Below, piece by piece: positions 5,284 through 6,718 of a DNA stretch of 6,718 bases. A program made the translations under genes and the position numbers. The stretch spans positions 1 through 6,718 of the forward strand of contig CAMLEM010000096.1 of NCBI GenBank assembly GCA_946479005.1. Direction: 5' to 3'. This stretch comes from an uncultured Chitinophagaceae bacterium (GTDB taxonomy: Bacteria > Bacteroidota > Bacteroidia > Chitinophagales > Chitinophagaceae). Position 1 is the stretch's first letter. The number at the start of each line of letters is the position of its first letter. The notes under the pieces were generated by a model. The model worked only from the letters and a program-made list of their open reading frames with translations, was not told the origin of the DNA and did not search any database.

Positions 5284-6718
5284 ATGGAATACAGGTTCAG
5301 GGATATTGAAACGAAATGGCAGAAAGCCTGGAAGGAACAGGGGGTTTATCGCGTGCAAATTGATACTTCGAAGCCGAAGTGTTATGTGCTTGATATGTTC
5401 CCTTACCCCAGCGGGGCGGGACTCCACGTCGGGCATCCCCTGGGATATATCGCCGCTGATATCTATAGCAGGTATAAGCGGTTAAAAGGCTTTAATGTCC
5501 TTCACCCAATGGGTTTCGACAGTTTCGGCCTGCCCGCTGAGCAGTATGCCCTGGACACCGGCCAGCATCCTGCCCTTACCACGCGGAGGAATATTGAGAA
5601 TTTCAAATTGCAGCTGGACCATATTGGTTTTTGTTACGACTGGGAGCGGGAGGTGCAGACCAGTGACCCGGCTTTTTACAAATGGACGCAATGGATCTTT
5701 CTCCAGCTTTTTTATAGCTTTTATAACCGGCAGACCAATAAAGCGGAACGTACGGCCGACCTGATAAAGACCTTTGAAGAGGAGGGCAACGTCAATCACC
5801 CCGTGCCCAATCCTTCCGCCTCACCTGTAACCGAATTCACAGCGGCGCAATGGAAAGCATTTGATGAGAAAATGCAGCAGGATATCCTGATGCAGTACAG
5901 GCTGGCCTATTGCGGTTATGGTGAAGTGAACTGGTGCGAGGCCCTGGGAACGGTGCTTGCAAACGATGAGGTGGTGAATGGTGTGAGTGAGCGTGGCGGC
6001 TTCCCCGTGGTGAAAAAAAAGCTGCGCCAATGGTATTTACGAATCACTGAATATGCGGACCGGCTACTGGAGGGACTTGATTCGGTGGATTTCAGTGAGG
6101 CAATGAAAGAGATGCAATCGAACTGGATCGGGAAAAGCACGGGGGCAGAAGTAAAATTTGAAATACCAGGTACAGCAGGGGTGACGGTTTATACCACCCG
6201 GCCGGATACCATTTTCGGAGTTGATTTCCTGGTGCTTTCCCCGGAACACGAGCTGGTTCCCGTGATCACTTCAGCCGAACAAAAGAGAGCCGTTGACGAG
6301 TACCTGGATTATGTAAAAAGCAGGAGTGAAAGGGAGCGGATGGCGGAAAAAAGGATCTCCGGTGTTTTTACGGGAGCTTATGCCCTGAGGCCCTTCGATG
6401 GAAGGGAGATTCCTGTTTGGATCAGTGAATACGTATTGGCGGGTTATGGCACCGGGGCAATAATGGCTGTGCCCTGTGGCGACGAGCGCGATCATAAGTT
6501 TGCGAAACACTTCGGCCTGCAGATCAGTAATATTATTGGCAACGAATACAACGGGCAGGAAGCCAATCCCACCAAGGATGCTGTTCTGCATCATTCCGGG
6601 TTTCTTAATGGGATGGTAATGCGGTCAGCGGCGGAAGTGGTGGTAAAGGCGCTGGAGGAAAAAGGGCAGGGGAGAAGAAAGGTCAATTATAAAATGCGGG
6701 ATGCCGCATTCAGCCGGC
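5284..6718 (+). CDS. leuS: Leucyl-tRNA synthetase, N-terminal 478 codons (runs off the window)
   Basis: LeuRS is the class I cytoplasmic synthetase that charges tRNA-Leu. The frame is continuous from the ATG to the window edge; an in-frame TAA at 5266-5268 makes this the first possible ATG. Marks in order: the catalytic nucleotide-binding stretch PYPSGAGLHVGH (40-51, the HIGH motif as HVGH), GFDSFGLPAEQYA (77-89), NWCEALGTVLANDEV (216-230), NWIGKS (280-285), and the CP1 editing domain with TTRPDT (304-309, T309 being the specificity threonine) and YGTGAIMAVPCGDERD (388-403, D403 matching the essential editing aspartate). Compared with E. coli there is an extra segment of about 55 residues (roughly 147-203) and only C218 of the zinc-knuckle cysteines; both fit Bacteroidota enzymes. 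The KMSKS loop and tRNA-binding domains lie beyond the edge. Confidence 0.97.
   Translation, partial: MEYRFRDIETKWQKAWKEQGVYRVQIDTSKPKCYVLDMFPYPSGAGLHVGHPLGYIAADIYSRYKRLKGFNVLHPMGFDSFGLPAEQYALDTGQHPALTTRRNIENFKLQLDHIGFCYDWEREVQTSDPAFYKWTQWIFLQLFYSFYNRQTNKAERTADLIKTFEEEGNVNHPVPNPSASPVTEFTAAQWKAFDEKMQQDILMQYRLAYCGYGEVNWCEALGTVLANDEVVNGVSERGGFPVVKKKLRQWYLRITEYADRLLEGLDSVDFSEAMKEMQSNWIGKSTGAEVKFEIPGTAGVTVYTTRPDTIFGVDFLVLSPEHELVPVITSAEQKRAVDEYLDYVKSRSERERMAEKRISGVFTGAYALRPFDGREIPVWISEYVLAGYGTGAIMAVPCGDERDHKFAKHFGLQISNIIGNEYNGQEANPTKDAVLHHSGFLNGMVMRSAAEVVVKALEEKGQGRRKVNYKMRDAAFSR

Noticed and set aside
5168..5485. A 105-codon frame starting in the leuS leader
   Set aside because: It starts from TTG and overlaps leuS in another frame, and the leuS frame carries the HVGH motif there. 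The translation has no recognisable features.

Overview
The window looks like ordinary chromosome from a Bacteroidota bacterium, most likely the Chitinophagales/Sphingobacteriales side, with roughly balanced GC. Four things point there: a DUF3098 gene, a family largely confined to this phylum, sits between ftsX and uppP; the leucyl-tRNA synthetase carries the lineage-type insertion and lacks most zinc-knuckle cysteines; start codons have A-rich leaders instead of Shine-Dalgarno sites; and the only convincing promoter motifs are of the Bacteroidota TAnnTTTG type. No rRNA, tRNA, CRISPR array, insertion sequence, phage gene or defence cassette was seen.

Layout. Positions 1-165 (+) are the last 54 codons of a membrane protein, probably a flippase-like (lysylphosphatidylglycerol synthase transmembrane) protein. 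A 128-bp convergent spacer of uneven composition follows. From 5024 down to 294, six genes run on the minus strand: ftsX, a DUF3098 membrane protein, uppP/bacA, a PhnB-type VOC protein, a UMF1-family MFS transporter and a metallo-beta-lactamase-fold hydrolase. All gaps are 84 bp or less, and the last pair overlaps by 4 bp (ATGA), so most or all may be one transcription unit. A 259-bp divergent region (5025-5283) separates ftsX from leuS (+), which runs off the right edge after 478 codons.

Function. The first three minus-strand genes form an envelope module: FtsX belongs to the division machinery that controls peptidoglycan hydrolysis, UppP recycles the undecaprenyl lipid carrier for wall synthesis, and DUF3098 is uncharacterised but sits between them. 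The last three (VOC, MFS, MBL) look like a small-molecule handling set without a known substrate. The most informative non-coding stretch is the ftsX/leuS divergent region. It holds two identical, oppositely oriented TATTTTTG boxes and two stem-loops in the predicted leuS leader. There are no gene-free stretches over 300 bp. I found no clearly novel system; the findings are modest regulatory and context observations.
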